Source of the DNA: Pseudomonadota bacterium | GTDB lineage: Bacteria > Desulfobacterota > Binatia > UBA12015 | Direction: 5' to 3' | Length of the DNA stretch: 33,780 nucleotides | Assembly: GCA_005777805.1 (NCBI GenBank) | Contig: SXLG01000116.1 | Span: 1-33,780 of the forward strand | Part shown: in pieces, positions 15,769 to 23,650 of the stretch | Layout: every line of letters starts with the position of its first letter | Position numbering within the stretch: the stretch's first letter is position 1 | Notes under the pieces: model-generated | What the model saw: only the letters and a program-made list of their open reading frames with translations | What the model was told of the DNA's origin: nothing | Database searches by the model: none | Position numbers and translations under genes: made by a program

Positions 15769-15861
15769 GTCGCGCCCGCGCCCGCGCCGGCGGCGGGCAC
15801 TTTCGCTTGACCCGAAACCCGAGTTCGGACCCGTGTGGGTCCTGTGGAGGCGAGCAGATCC

Positions 15862-16326
15862 ATGGCGTACCCGGAAGCAGAGATGAGAGCGGCCTACGCG
15901 AGGCTCGTCGAGACGCGTGACCGCATCGAGCGTGGCGAACTTGGCTGGGACGCGCTCGGCGAGTTCTTCACCGAGGATGCCGTGTTCATCGACCCGGCCT
16001 GGGGTCGAATCGAGGGGCGGCCCGCGATCCTGCGCTTCCTGGTGGATTCAATGCTGGGCCTCGATGACTGGACCTTCCCGCACCAGTGGACGGTGGTTGA
16101 CGGCGTTCGCGTGGTTTCGTGCTGGATGAATCGCCTGCCGGGCAGCCGGCCCGACGGTTCGTTCTACGAGGCGCGCGGCGTGTCGATCCTCGACTACGCC
16201 GGCAACGGTCGCTTCTCGCGGGAAGAGGACCTCCTCAACATGGTCCACGTCTTCGAGCTGATGAAAGAGAGCGCCTGGAAGCCGACCGGCCCGCTCAAGC
16301 TCCCGCCCGCCGAGCCGCGTCGCTGA
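15862..16326 (+). CDS. SnoaL/NTF2-like protein
   Basis: The 154-residue protein has the pattern of a cone-shaped NTF2-like fold. An N-terminal helix (AYARLVETRDRIERGEL) leads into ALGEFFTEDAVFIDPAWGRIEGRPAILRFL, the hallmark of SnoaL-like proteins (residue D, then the GR-x-AI segment). Beta strands follow in QWTVVDGVRVVSCWMNR and RGVSILDYAGNGRFSREED. Members are small hydrolases, isomerases, or binding proteins for lipids or steroids; nothing in the sequence picks one. The ATG at 15862 has GGAGG eleven bases upstream; an in-frame GTG at 15835 would add nine residues without conservation. Downstream, 16327-16521 is a convergent gap with only a weak hairpin (16381-16393). Confidence 0.75.
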   Translation: MAYPEAEMRAAYARLVETRDRIERGELGWDALGEFFTEDAVFIDPAWGRIEGRPAILRFLVDSMLGLDDWTFPHQWTVVDGVRVVSCWMNRLPGSRPDGSFYEARGVSILDYAGNGRFSREEDLLNMVHVFELMKESAWKPTGPLKLPPAEPRR

Positions 16327-16521
16327 GCGGGGCTTCGCGGCCGGGCGAACGCGGCAGAGCAGGGGGCGCTGGTCTGCGCGAGGCCTTTGGCCTGGCCGAG
16401 TCGCGAGATCGCACCGTCCGTCGCGCCGTGCGGATGAACGGCCTGCCCGCGGCTGGGGGAGCGCTGCAAGGCAGGGGACTCTGGCTCTCCCGTTGGTCTG
16501 GCCGAAGCTCGTGCCGCGGGC

Positions 16522-17679
16522 TCAGGCCGCGCCGCGCTGGCGCAGGCGGCCCGCCCGGAGGGCCTCGGCGAGTTCGCCGATTGCGGCGAGCGACGTCGGC
16601 GCCGGCGAAAGGGCCGGCAGCAGGAGCCAGCTCGCGCCCGGCTCGGTGAGCGCGGTCGTCTCTTCCAGACTCTCGCGCAGGCGTGCGATCAGCTCCTGCT
16701 GGCCTTCGTGCAGGGTTTCGAGGTCGCGCGCACAGCCGACCAGTTTGCGCGCCAGCGCCGCGTCCCAGGGGACCGCGGTCGGCGGCTCGGTACGCACCGC
16801 GCGGGGGCGTGCACGCGGCAGCTCGAAGACCCGGTTCACCACGACGGCACGGCAGCGGATGCCGGCACGAGTCAGCTCGTGGGCTACGGCCGTGACGTCC
16901 GGGACGGTGTGCGGATCGGGCGCCGTGGTCAGGACAAAAACCGTGCTTTCTGAGGCCAGCAAGGTCTCGATCCGTTGCGCGCGCTCGCGAAAGACGGGCG
17001 CGACGTGGCCGAAGGACTGGGCCAGATCCGAGATATTGCCGAGGACCGAGAAACCGGTCAGCCGTTCCAGACCGCGCACGACGGCGCTGAGCAGGGTGCG
17101 GGCGAAAAACGAGGTTGCCGCGCCGAGGATACGCAGCGGTTCGCCGAGGTACTCGAGCGCGCGCGATTCGAGCAGCGTCAGGATGCGGCGCGGTGCGTGA
17201 AAGAGTTCGAGAGCGTGTGCGGCCGGCGGGGTGTCGACGATGATCAGGTCGAAGCGCTCGTCCGCTGCCAGGTCGAGGAGCTGCTCCAGCGCCATGTAGG
17301 CGTCGGAGCCGGCGAAGGCGCCGGCGACGTTGCCGTAGATCGGGTTCTTCAGGATGCGCTCGGCGAGTGCCTCGGTCGGCGCGAGGCGTCGCACCAGATC
17401 GTCGAAGAGCCCCTTGGCGTCGAGGAGCAGCGCGTGCAGCGAGCCGCGCGTGTCCGGGCCGAGCGGTACGGCGCGCAGTTCGCCGGCCGCGGGGGGCAGG
17501 TCGAGCGCATCCTTCAGCCGCGCCGCGGGATCGACCGTCAGGACGGCGACGCGACGGCCCTCGCGGGCGGCGGCGACGGCGAGTGTGGCCGCGGTGGTCG
17601 TCTTGCCGACGCCGCCGGGGCCGAGGCAGACGACCACGCGCGTGCCGGCCAGGAGGTGGTGCAGGCCAGCGTCAGCCAT
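16522..17679 (-). CDS. ArsA/Get3-like ATPase, second subunit, without the signature lysine
   Basis: The 385-residue P-loop ATPase belongs to the ArsA/Get3/MinD group. Its Walker A is GPGGVGKTT (residues 20-28). The group's deviant loop is GKGGVGKTT, where the first lysine reaches across the dimer to the partner's ATP; here it is Pro21. The switch region is IIVDTPPAAHALELFHAP. RILKNPIYGNVAGAFAGSDAYMALEQL and PARPRAVRTEPP-like linkers match the ArsA-related ATPases known from actinobacteria. The ATG at 17679 overlaps the stop of the upstream paralogue (ATGGCTGA), so the two are co-translated and probably form one complex. No arsenic genes are near, so a role in arsenite export is unlikely. Confidence 0.85.
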   Translation of the reverse strand: MADAGLHHLLAGTRVVVCLGPGGVGKTTTAATLAVAAAREGRRVAVLTVDPAARLKDALDLPPAAGELRAVPLGPDTRGSLHALLLDAKGLFDDLVRRLAPTEALAERILKNPIYGNVAGAFAGSDAYMALEQLLDLAADERFDLIIVDTPPAAHALELFHAPRRILTLLESRALEYLGEPLRILGAATSFFARTLLSAVVRGLERLTGFSVLGNISDLAQSFGHVAPVFRERAQRIETLLASESTVFVLTTAPDPHTVPDVTAVAHELTRAGIRCRAVVVNRVFELPRARPRAVRTEPPTAVPWDAALARKLVGCARDLETLHEGQQELIARLRESLEETTALTEPGASWLLLPALSPAPTSLAAIGELAEALRAGRLRQRGAA

Positions 17680-18592
17680 GGACGAACTCGCGAGCCAGTG
17701 GCGCGCCGAGCGCGCCGAGTTCGCTCCAGCCGAGCCGGCTCGTGAAGAGACGCGGCAGCTCGAGGGGGCGCTCGCCCGTGTCCTCGCGCAGGCGGCGCGC
17801 GAACGCGACATCGTTGTCTCGTCGCTCGCGGAACCACTGCGCGGCCGCCAGCATGGTGGGATCGACCCGCCCCTCGTTCTGTGCGGCGGCGAGCTTCTCT
17901 TCCTCGGCGCGGGAGAAACGGCGCGCGACGACGCCATTGAGAACGGGCCGACCCAGCGCGACCGCGGTCTCTTCGCGCAGGCGACAGCGTAGCTCGACGG
18001 CTTCGGCGACAGCCCAGTCTTCGGGCAGGGCGACAACCAGCGCGCGGGTCCGTTCCGGATCTGTGAGTTGACGACGGCAACGGCGCAGCAGTTCGCCGAG
18101 CGGTCCGAGGCTCACCATCCGCAGGAGTGCGTCGGGCGTGGCCAGGAGCGGCAGCGAATGACCGCTGGCCGGGGCATCGAGGATCACGCGATCGAAGGCG
18201 GGGAGTGCCCGGTCCTCGTGCTCGATCCAGCCGAGGAGACGCGCCAGCAGGGCGACCTCGGCAATCCCCGGAATCGCCGCACAGATCGCCTGGAAGGAAT
18301 CGCTGGCCAGCAACCGGCGCGAGAGCAGCTGCAGCGGCAGCAGTCCCTCGATCAGGCGCGTCAAGGAGTCCTCCTGGTCCAGCGCGGCCGCCCACACGCC
18401 CGGCCGGACCTCGCTGGGTGTGCTGGCCAGAGGTGACACGTCCAGTGCCGAGGCCAGCCGGCCCGGCTTGGCCACTTCGACGACGAGCACGGTCTCGCCG
18501 TCGACGCTGGCCGCGTGCGCGAGTGCTGCGGCGACCGTCGTTTTGCCGACTCCGCCCTTGCCCGTGACGATCCAGAGCCGAGCCCCCGACAT
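17672..18592 (-). CDS. ArsA/Get3-like ATPase, first subunit
   Basis: The 306-residue protein begins LWIVTGKGGVGKTTVAAAL, the full deviant Walker A with signature Lys12 and P-loop Lys17. The switch II equivalent is VILDAPASGHSLPLLATP, matching the D-x-P-x-GH segment of Get3/ArsA. The remainder is helical (AICAAIPGIAEVALLARLLG, PALELPRLF-type end). The length equals one half of ArsA. It is the first gene of a two-gene - strand unit with an 8-base overlap to its paralogue. Similar paired single-domain ATPases are known in mycobacteria (Rv3679/Rv3680) as a Get3-like heterodimer, so a heterodimer here is a reasonable inference. The client is unknown. Its promoter must lie in the divergent gap after 18592. 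Confidence 0.85.
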   Translation of the reverse strand: MSGARLWIVTGKGGVGKTTVAAALAHAASVDGETVLVVEVAKPGRLASALDVSPLASTPSEVRPGVWAAALDQEDSLTRLIEGLLPLQLLSRRLLASDSFQAICAAIPGIAEVALLARLLGWIEHEDRALPAFDRVILDAPASGHSLPLLATPDALLRMVSLGPLGELLRRCRRQLTDPERTRALVVALPEDWAVAEAVELRCRLREETAVALGRPVLNGVVARRFSRAEEEKLAAAQNEGRVDPTMLAAAQWFRERRDNDVAFARRLREDTGERPLELPRLFTSRLGWSELGALGAPLAREFVHG

Positions 18593-18675
18593 CGCGCTGG
18601 CCTAACCCCGACGGCGCGGAGGTTCAACCGGCTGCCCCGAGGAGTGAGGGGCTTCGTGAAGTGCGCTGCCGCGTT

Positions 18676-18745
18676 CGCTGCGTGATGCAGCGGGCGTGCG
18701 GGGAAGAGCGTCCGCACCTGAGGGAGAAGGGTCAACTCTTCTCCC
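18676..18745. promoter_or_regulatory. Three consecutive small inverted repeats in a divergent gap
   Basis: The 266-base gap between the ATPase pair (- strand) and the acyl-CoA dehydrogenases (+ strand) holds three perfect stems in a row. CGCTGC/GCAGCG lies at 18676-18692 with a 5-base loop, GTGCGG/CCGCAC at 18696-18717 with a 10-base loop, and GGGAGAAG/CTTCTCCC at 18722-18745 with an 8-base loop. They could be operators or a structured 5' leader of either transcript. No T-tract follows, so a terminator is less likely. No -35/-10 pair was clear. Confidence 0.35.
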
Positions 18746-18858
18746 GAGTGGAGCCGGAGACTTCCGACCTTACCCGAGGGCCGGTGGGGTAGCGTCGCCG
18801 CGGCGCGCCGCGGCATGGGGCGCTTTCCGGCCCGCTTGCGACGTGCGAGAGGGGCCAG

Positions 18859-20031
18859 ATGGACTACGGGCTGTCGCCCCGCGAGCGGGCCTGGCGCGAC
18901 GAGGTGCAGGCGTTCATCGCCGAACATGTCGACGAGCGACTGGTCGACGAGACCCGGCTGCGCGGCAACGAGGGGCGGGGCGCGGAGGCGCAGCGCTTCC
19001 TCGGTGCGTTGCGCCAGCGCGGCTGGGACCGGATCGCCTTTCCCGAGGAATACGGCGGTCTCGGCAAGACCGCGATCGAGCAGTGGCTCTTCATCGACGA
19101 AATCGAGACCGCGGGTGCGCCGATGCTGCCGCTCACGCTGACCTCGGTTGCGCCGACCATCCTGCGGATCGGCGACGAGGCGCAGCGACGCGAGTGGCTG
19201 CCCCGCATCCAGGCGGGTGAGGTCGATTTTGCGCTTGGATATTCGGAGTCCGAGGCGGGCACGGACCTCGCTTCCCTGCGCACGCGCGCCGAACTCGACG
19301 GCGACCAGTGGCTCGTCAATGGCCACAAGATGTGGAACACCATGGCCCACATGGCGACCCACAACTGGCTCGCCGTTCGCACCGAGCCCGACGCCCCGAA
19401 GCACAAGGGCGTCTCGATGCTCATCGTTCCGATGGACGCGCCCGGCGTTTCGGTGCAGCCGATCCATGTCTGGCCGGGGCTGCGCACCAACGCCGTTTTC
19501 TTCGACAACGTGCGTGTGCCGCGCGCGAATCTGATCGGCGAGCGCGGGCTTGGCTTCTACTACGCGGCGATGGCGCTCAACTTCGAGCGGCTCTCGATCG
19601 GCTCGGCCGGCATGGCGCGGCGGATCTTCGACGCTCTGGTGCGCGAGGTGCGGGTGCGTGTGGTCGACGGGCGGCCGCTGCGCGGCGATCCCTGGGTGCG
19701 CGATCGACTCGCTCGACTGCGCGTCGAACTCGATGCCGCGCGTCTGCTCGGTCTCGAGGTTGCGATCCGCCTCGATCGTGGCGAGGTGCCGGCGGCGGCG
19801 TCGTCGATGGCCAAGGCCTGCGTCTCGGAGCTGGCCCAGCGGGTCGCCGACACCGGCTGCGAGATTCTTGGCCTCGATGGACAGCTCCATGCCGAGGAGC
19901 CGAGCGCGCTGGTCAAGGGCCGACTCCAGTGGCTCTATCGGCTGGCGCCGATGCTGGCCTTCGGTGGCGGAACGAACGAAGTTCAGCGCGACATCATCGG
20001 CTTCATGGGCCACGGCCTGCCGAGGAAGTGA
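18859..20031 (+). CDS. Acyl-CoA dehydrogenase, larger subunit of a pair
   Basis: This FAD enzyme of 390 residues has the complete ACAD layout. The N-terminal helical domain includes WDRIAFPEEYGGLGKTAIEQ. The middle beta domain has ALGYSESEAGTDLASLRTRA and VNGHKMWNTMAHMATHNW. The C-terminal helical domain runs from LNFERLSIGSAGMARRIFDAL to the FAD-contact segment LAFGGGTNEVQRDIIG. It would oxidise the alpha-beta bond of an acyl-CoA and pass electrons to ETF. A second, shorter ACAD gene starts 7 bases after its stop, the arrangement of the alpha2-beta2 heteromeric dehydrogenases known for sterol side chains in mycobacteria (FadE/ChsE pairs). The substrate here is unknown. The ATG at 18859 has GAGAGGGG upstream. 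Confidence 0.9.
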   Translation: MDYGLSPRERAWRDEVQAFIAEHVDERLVDETRLRGNEGRGAEAQRFLGALRQRGWDRIAFPEEYGGLGKTAIEQWLFIDEIETAGAPMLPLTLTSVAPTILRIGDEAQRREWLPRIQAGEVDFALGYSESEAGTDLASLRTRAELDGDQWLVNGHKMWNTMAHMATHNWLAVRTEPDAPKHKGVSMLIVPMDAPGVSVQPIHVWPGLRTNAVFFDNVRVPRANLIGERGLGFYYAAMALNFERLSIGSAGMARRIFDALVREVRVRVVDGRPLRGDPWVRDRLARLRVELDAARLLGLEVAIRLDRGEVPAAASSMAKACVSELAQRVADTGCEILGLDGQLHAEEPSALVKGRLQWLYRLAPMLAFGGGTNEVQRDIIGFMGHGLPRK

Positions 20032-20038
20032 GGCCCCA

Positions 20039-21115
20039 GTGCAGCTCGAACCCACGCTCGAACAGGCGGAGATGCGACGTGCGGTGCGCGAATTCTGCTC
20101 CCGCGAGGTGACCATCGAGCGCCTGCTTGACTGGGAGCGGAGCGGCGTCGGCGTGGACGAGGCGACCTCTCGGAAGGTGGCGGGGCTGGGTTGGCTCGGA
20201 CTCGGGCTTCCCGCCGAGGCCGGTGGGGGCGGAGCGTCGCTGGCGGACGTGGCGCATCTCATCGAGGAGTGCGGGCGCGGTCTCCTGCCGCGCCCCTTGC
20301 TTGCGCGCATGCGCGGGGCGCTCGGCCTTGCCTGGCTGGCCCCGCGCTCGCCGACGCTTGCGGCCGTGGCGCGCGGCGAACGTACGGTGGCGCTGGCTCT
20401 CGACGAACGCGATGCCCGCGAGCCCGCGGGCTGGCGGACTCGCCTTGCCGCCGACGGGTGCCACGTCAGTGGCGACAAGGCTTTTGTGCCGGATGCCGAA
20501 GCTGCGGACCTGCATCTCGTCGCGATCGGCGCGCCGGAGCGGCCGCGCTTCGTGCTGGTGGACCGGCGGGCGCCCGGCGTGTCCTGCGCTGCGCTGCACT
20601 CGTTTGGCAACGAGCCGCAGGCCCACGTCAGCTATCGAGAAGCTGCAGTGCTCGAGGTGCTCGAGGGCGGGCTCGATTTTGACGACTGGCGCCGCCACCA
20701 GGTCGCCCTCGCGCTCGCGGAGATGATCGGAGGCATGGACGCGGCCCTCGCGGCGACCGTGGGCTGGGTCAAGGAGCGCGAGCAGTTCGGCCAGAAGATC
20801 GCACTCTTCCAGGCCGTCCGGCATCAGGTCGCCGACATGGGGACGCGCTTCACCTCGGCCCGCCATCTTGCCTGGCAGGCGATTTCGCGGCTTGCGTCCG
20901 GGAGCCTCGGCGTGACCGACTTCCACTCGGCGGCGGCCTGGACCGGAGCGTCGTTCAAACAGATTTGCTGGACCGCACACCACCTGCACGGCGGGGCGGG
21001 CTTCGTCGTCGAGCACCCGCTGCGCTTCCACAGCGAGCGGGCGCAGTCGCTCTGCATCCGCTGGACGCCCGAAGCCCCCGCACTGGCCCGGATCGCGGCG
21101 ACGCTTCTCGACTGA
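20039..21115 (+). CDS. Acyl-CoA dehydrogenase, shorter partner subunit
   Basis: The 358-residue protein starts with GTG at 20039, five bases after GAGG. It has the three-domain ACAD outline but is divergent. The middle domain is degraded (WRTRLAADGCHVSGDKAFV; no clear SEPxxGSD-type motif). The C-terminal domain keeps VKEREQFGQKIALFQAVRHQ and ends HHLHGGAGFVVEHPLRFHSER, the form typical of the partner subunit in heteromeric ACADs. The FAD-contact GGTNEIQR motif of the larger subunit is absent. It is read as the structural half of a complex with the preceding gene. The stop lies inside a hairpin that may end the transcript. Confidence 0.85.
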   Translation: MQLEPTLEQAEMRRAVREFCSREVTIERLLDWERSGVGVDEATSRKVAGLGWLGLGLPAEAGGGGASLADVAHLIEECGRGLLPRPLLARMRGALGLAWLAPRSPTLAAVARGERTVALALDERDAREPAGWRTRLAADGCHVSGDKAFVPDAEAADLHLVAIGAPERPRFVLVDRRAPGVSCAALHSFGNEPQAHVSYREAAVLEVLEGGLDFDDWRRHQVALALAEMIGGMDAALAATVGWVKEREQFGQKIALFQAVRHQVADMGTRFTSARHLAWQAISRLASGSLGVTDFHSAAAWTGASFKQICWTAHHLHGGAGFVVEHPLRFHSERAQSLCIRWTPEAPALARIAATLLD

Positions 21116-21132
21116 GGGCCGCAGCCGGCCCT
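21115..21132 (+). terminator. Hairpin overlapping the stop of the second acyl-CoA dehydrogenase
   Basis: AGGGCCG (21115-21121) and CGGCCCT (21126-21132) form a 7-bp stem with loop CAGC, starting on the last base of the stop codon. No T-tract follows, so this is a weak terminator candidate. Confidence 0.4.
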
Positions 21133-21498
21133 GACGCGAGGGGGGCCGGGGGTTCGATCTCTGTCTGTAAGTTTGACGATCCACCGCGAGGCCTGCCGTC
21201 GCACGAGGGGGGAGTCTCGGGGGAGACTCGGCTTCCTGTACGGGGCATGGGGCGATGGAGTGAGTCGCACGGTCGAGCCGGTGGCCTGGGGCGGCGGACG
21301 GCGGCTAGCGCGCGTCCGATCATGCAGCGGCCCAAGCGGTCACGGCGGAGTGGCTTGTTGGCCGCGACAGCGGGTGCCGGCAGTGCCCACCCGTGGTGCC
21401 GCTATACCCTCGTTACGGCGTCACGCGCTCTGGCGCGTGAGAGCGGGTGCCAGGAGCGCCCGATTGACCCCGGCCGGCGCGCGAGGCAAGGAGGACAC
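21133..21498. other. Non-coding gap with two hairpins before the acyltransferase
   Basis: No convincing gene is present. Two perfect hairpins occur: GAGTCTC/GAGACTC with a 4-base loop at 21212-21229, and TCACGCGC/GCGCGTGA with loop TCTG at 21421-21440. A TATACC hexamer at 21403-21408 could be a -10 box, but I see no matching -35. The gap ends in AAGGAGG, the ribosome site of the next gene. Confidence 0.35.
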
Positions 21499-22539
21499 GT
21501 GGCACGGGGAGCGGGAGCGGTGGTGCGTTCGATCGGCTCGGCGCGGCCCCGCGGCGGCGCGCCGGCGTCGCCCGTGCTCCCGGCGGCCGCGACCTCGCGG
21601 GGCGCGACGCCGGCACGTTCTCGACGCGACGCGCGACCGATGCGGCCAGGCGTCAGCGATGTGGTCGAGGCCGCGCTCGATCTCGGGATGCAGGCGGCAC
21701 GCGCACTTGGCGAACTCTCCGGGATCGAGTGGTCAGCGCCTGCCGCGGCCGGCGATCTGCCCGAGATCGATCCCTTCGGTCATGACGCTGCCTACGCGGA
21801 ACGGGTGGGCATGGTGTTCCGCTGGCTCTACCGCTCGTGGTGGCGGGTCCAGGTCCGCGGCATCGAGCAGGTGCCCGCTGCCGGTCGGGTGCTGCTCGTC
21901 GGCAACCACGCCGGAGCCCTCTTCGCCTACGACGGCGCGATGGTGAAGGTCGCCCTGCGTGACGTCCATCCGGCGGCGCGCAACCTCCGCCCGCTGATCG
22001 ATGATTTTGTCTACGACACCCCCTTCATCGGCGACTTCATGTCGCGCGTCGGCGGCGTGCGCGCCTGCGAGGAGAACGCCAACCGTCTGCTGGAAGCCGA
22101 CGAGGCCGTGATCGTCTTCCCCGAAGGCACCAAGGGAATCGGCAAGCCCTTCCGCGACCGCTACCGCCTGGTGCGATTTGGCCGGGGCGGGTTCATCCGC
22201 GTGGCGCTGCGCACCGGGACGCCGATCGTGCCGGTGGCCATCGTCGGGGCGGAGGAGATCCACCCCGTGCTCGGCCGCTGGGACTGGCTGGGCCGGCAGG
22301 TCGGTCTGCCTTATTTCCCCTTGACGCCGACCTTTCCCTGGTTGGGGCCGCTCGGGTTGGTGCCGCTGCCGAGTCGCTGGCGGATCGAGTTCGGCGAGCC
22401 GCTCGACATCGCCGCGACCTACGGGCCCGACGCGGCGAACGATCCGCTGCTTGTCAGCCGGCTCTCCGAGGATGTGCGCGCGCGGGTGCAGGACATGGTC
22501 TTCGACGCGCTCGAGCGGCGCGGCCCGGCCTTTCTCTAG
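21499..22539 (+). CDS. PlsC/MGAT-like lysophospholipid acyltransferase
   Basis: The 346-residue protein starts at a GTG with AAGGAGG four bases upstream, which decides the start. About 50 Arg/Ala/Pro-rich residues come first, probably disordered. The acyltransferase domain begins near FRWLYRSWWRVQVRGIEQVP. Its catalytic block is VLLVGNHAGALFAYD, where His and Asp are seven residues apart and not four as in classical PlsC; wider spacing is seen in the MGAT-like branch. The acceptor motif is VIVFPEGTKGIGKPF, and TPIVPVAIVGAEEIHP is the usual third block. It should acylate a lysophospholipid, glycerolipid or other hydroxyl acceptor at the membrane. Proximity to the acyl-CoA dehydrogenases suggests lipid metabolism, but a shared operon is not shown. 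Confidence 0.85.
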   Translation: MARGAGAVVRSIGSARPRGGAPASPVLPAAATSRGATPARSRRDARPMRPGVSDVVEAALDLGMQAARALGELSGIEWSAPAAAGDLPEIDPFGHDAAYAERVGMVFRWLYRSWWRVQVRGIEQVPAAGRVLLVGNHAGALFAYDGAMVKVALRDVHPAARNLRPLIDDFVYDTPFIGDFMSRVGGVRACEENANRLLEADEAVIVFPEGTKGIGKPFRDRYRLVRFGRGGFIRVALRTGTPIVPVAIVGAEEIHPVLGRWDWLGRQVGLPYFPLTPTFPWLGPLGLVPLPSRWRIEFGEPLDIAATYGPDAANDPLLVSRLSEDVRARVQDMVFDALERRGPAFL

Positions 22540-22540
22540 G

Positions 22541-23650
22541 ATGCGGATCCGGCCCGCCCGGGCGCGACGCGAGCGCAGCGGCCGGCGACGGGGCGCGCGA
22601 GCGGCGTGGCCATCGCTTCGGCGCGTCTTGACGTCGATCGTGCTCGTCGCGGCGCTGACCCCGGCGGTGGCTCATGCCGATGAGTCTGCCGCGGCCCCGA
22701 ATCCAGCCGAGGAAGCTCGGCCGGCGGGTCGGCTCGACCCGCGCCGCATCGTCTCGCTCGCGCCATCGATCACCGAGACGCTCTTTGCCATCGGCGCGGG
22801 TGCTGAGGTGGTGGCAATCTCCACGCACTGCGACCGCCCGGCCGAGGCGCTCGCGTTGCCCCGCTCGGGCACCTACCTCGCGCCCGACGTGGAGACGATC
22901 CTCGCCCTCGAACCGGATCTGGTGATCGGGATGCCGACTCCCACCAACCGCGCGCCGATCGAGCAGTTGCGTGGCCTCGGGCTGGTGGTGGTTCTGGTCG
23001 GGGAGGATTCGCTCGCCGACACCTTGCAGGCGATGCGGACCATCGGGCGGGTGACCGGTCGCAGCGTGGCGGCCGAGCGTCTGGTGCGTGGGATCCGCAC
23101 CGATCTCGACCGTGTCCGGACGCTCGCGGCGACGCGCCCGCGCGTGCGGACCCTCTTGCTGGTCGGACGCGAGCCGCCCGTCGCGGCGGGTCACGGTGGC
23201 TTCGTCGACGAGTTGCTCACGATCGCCGGCGGCGACAATGCGGCGCGTGACGCTCTCGGCGAATGGCCCCGTCTCTCGCTGGAGGCGATTGCCGCAGCGC
23301 GCCCTGAAATTGTGATCGATACCGTGATGGAGCCCGGTCGCGCGCGCCTCGATGAAGCCCCGGTGGAGGGCGAGTGGCGCGCTGTGGCCACGGTGCGGGA
23401 GCACGGCTTTGCGCGCCTGCCGAGCGACGCGCTCCTGCGGCCGGGACCGCGGCTTGGCGTGGCGGCGCGCGAGCTCTTCGGGGTTCTGCACGGCGCCGGC
23501 GGCCCGCCCGGTCCCGCGGACGCGACGATGGATCGGGCCGCCGATCCGGTGCCCGAATCGTCGCGGGCAAAGTCGGAACTTTTACCGCCGGACGACGCTG
23601 TTTCGCGAGCCGGCACGGCGGGCATCGCGAGCCCCGCGGGGGACGGATGA
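22541..23650 (+). CDS. btuF: BtuF-like periplasmic substrate-binding protein
   Basis: The protein has 369 residues. A basic N-terminus and hydrophobic segment (VLTSIVLVAALTPAVAHA, then a likely cleavage before DE) form a signal peptide. The binding domain begins RIVSLAPSITETLFAIGAG and continues ISTHCDRPAEALALPRSG and DVETILALEPDLVIG, typical of class III binding proteins for cobalamin, with siderophore and haem relatives. HGGFVDELLTIAGGDN belongs to the second lobe. After the fold a tail of about 45 Ala/Pro/Asp-rich residues remains, with no conserved sequence. The ATG follows the acyltransferase stop by one base, and the stop overlaps the permease ATG (ATGA). Cobalamin is the best guess for substrate; no riboswitch was seen. 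Confidence 0.75.
   Translation: MRIRPARARRERSGRRRGARAAWPSLRRVLTSIVLVAALTPAVAHADESAAAPNPAEEARPAGRLDPRRIVSLAPSITETLFAIGAGAEVVAISTHCDRPAEALALPRSGTYLAPDVETILALEPDLVIGMPTPTNRAPIEQLRGLGLVVVLVGEDSLADTLQAMRTIGRVTGRSVAAERLVRGIRTDLDRVRTLAATRPRVRTLLLVGREPPVAAGHGGFVDELLTIAGGDNAARDALGEWPRLSLEAIAAARPEIVIDTVMEPGRARLDEAPVEGEWRAVATVREHGFARLPSDALLRPGPRLGVAARELFGVLHGAGGPPGPADATMDRAADPVPESSRAKSELLPPDDAVSRAGTAGIASPAGDG

Noticed and set aside
16327-16521. Terminator in the convergent gap between the SnoaL-like gene and the ATPase pair
   Set aside because: Only a 5-bp stem with a 3-base loop (16381-16393) was found, without a T-tract, so it is too weak to list as a terminator.
16522-18592. Arsenite-exporting ATPase (ars operon)
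   Set aside because: No arsB, arsC, arsD or arsR is nearby, the proteins are single-domain, and one lacks the signature lysine. The Get3-like paired form fits better.
21116-21498. Cobalamin riboswitch upstream of the acyltransferase and BtuFCD-like genes
   Set aside because: I could not find the conserved B12-box or the expected multi-helix layout. A covariance-model search would be needed to exclude it fully.
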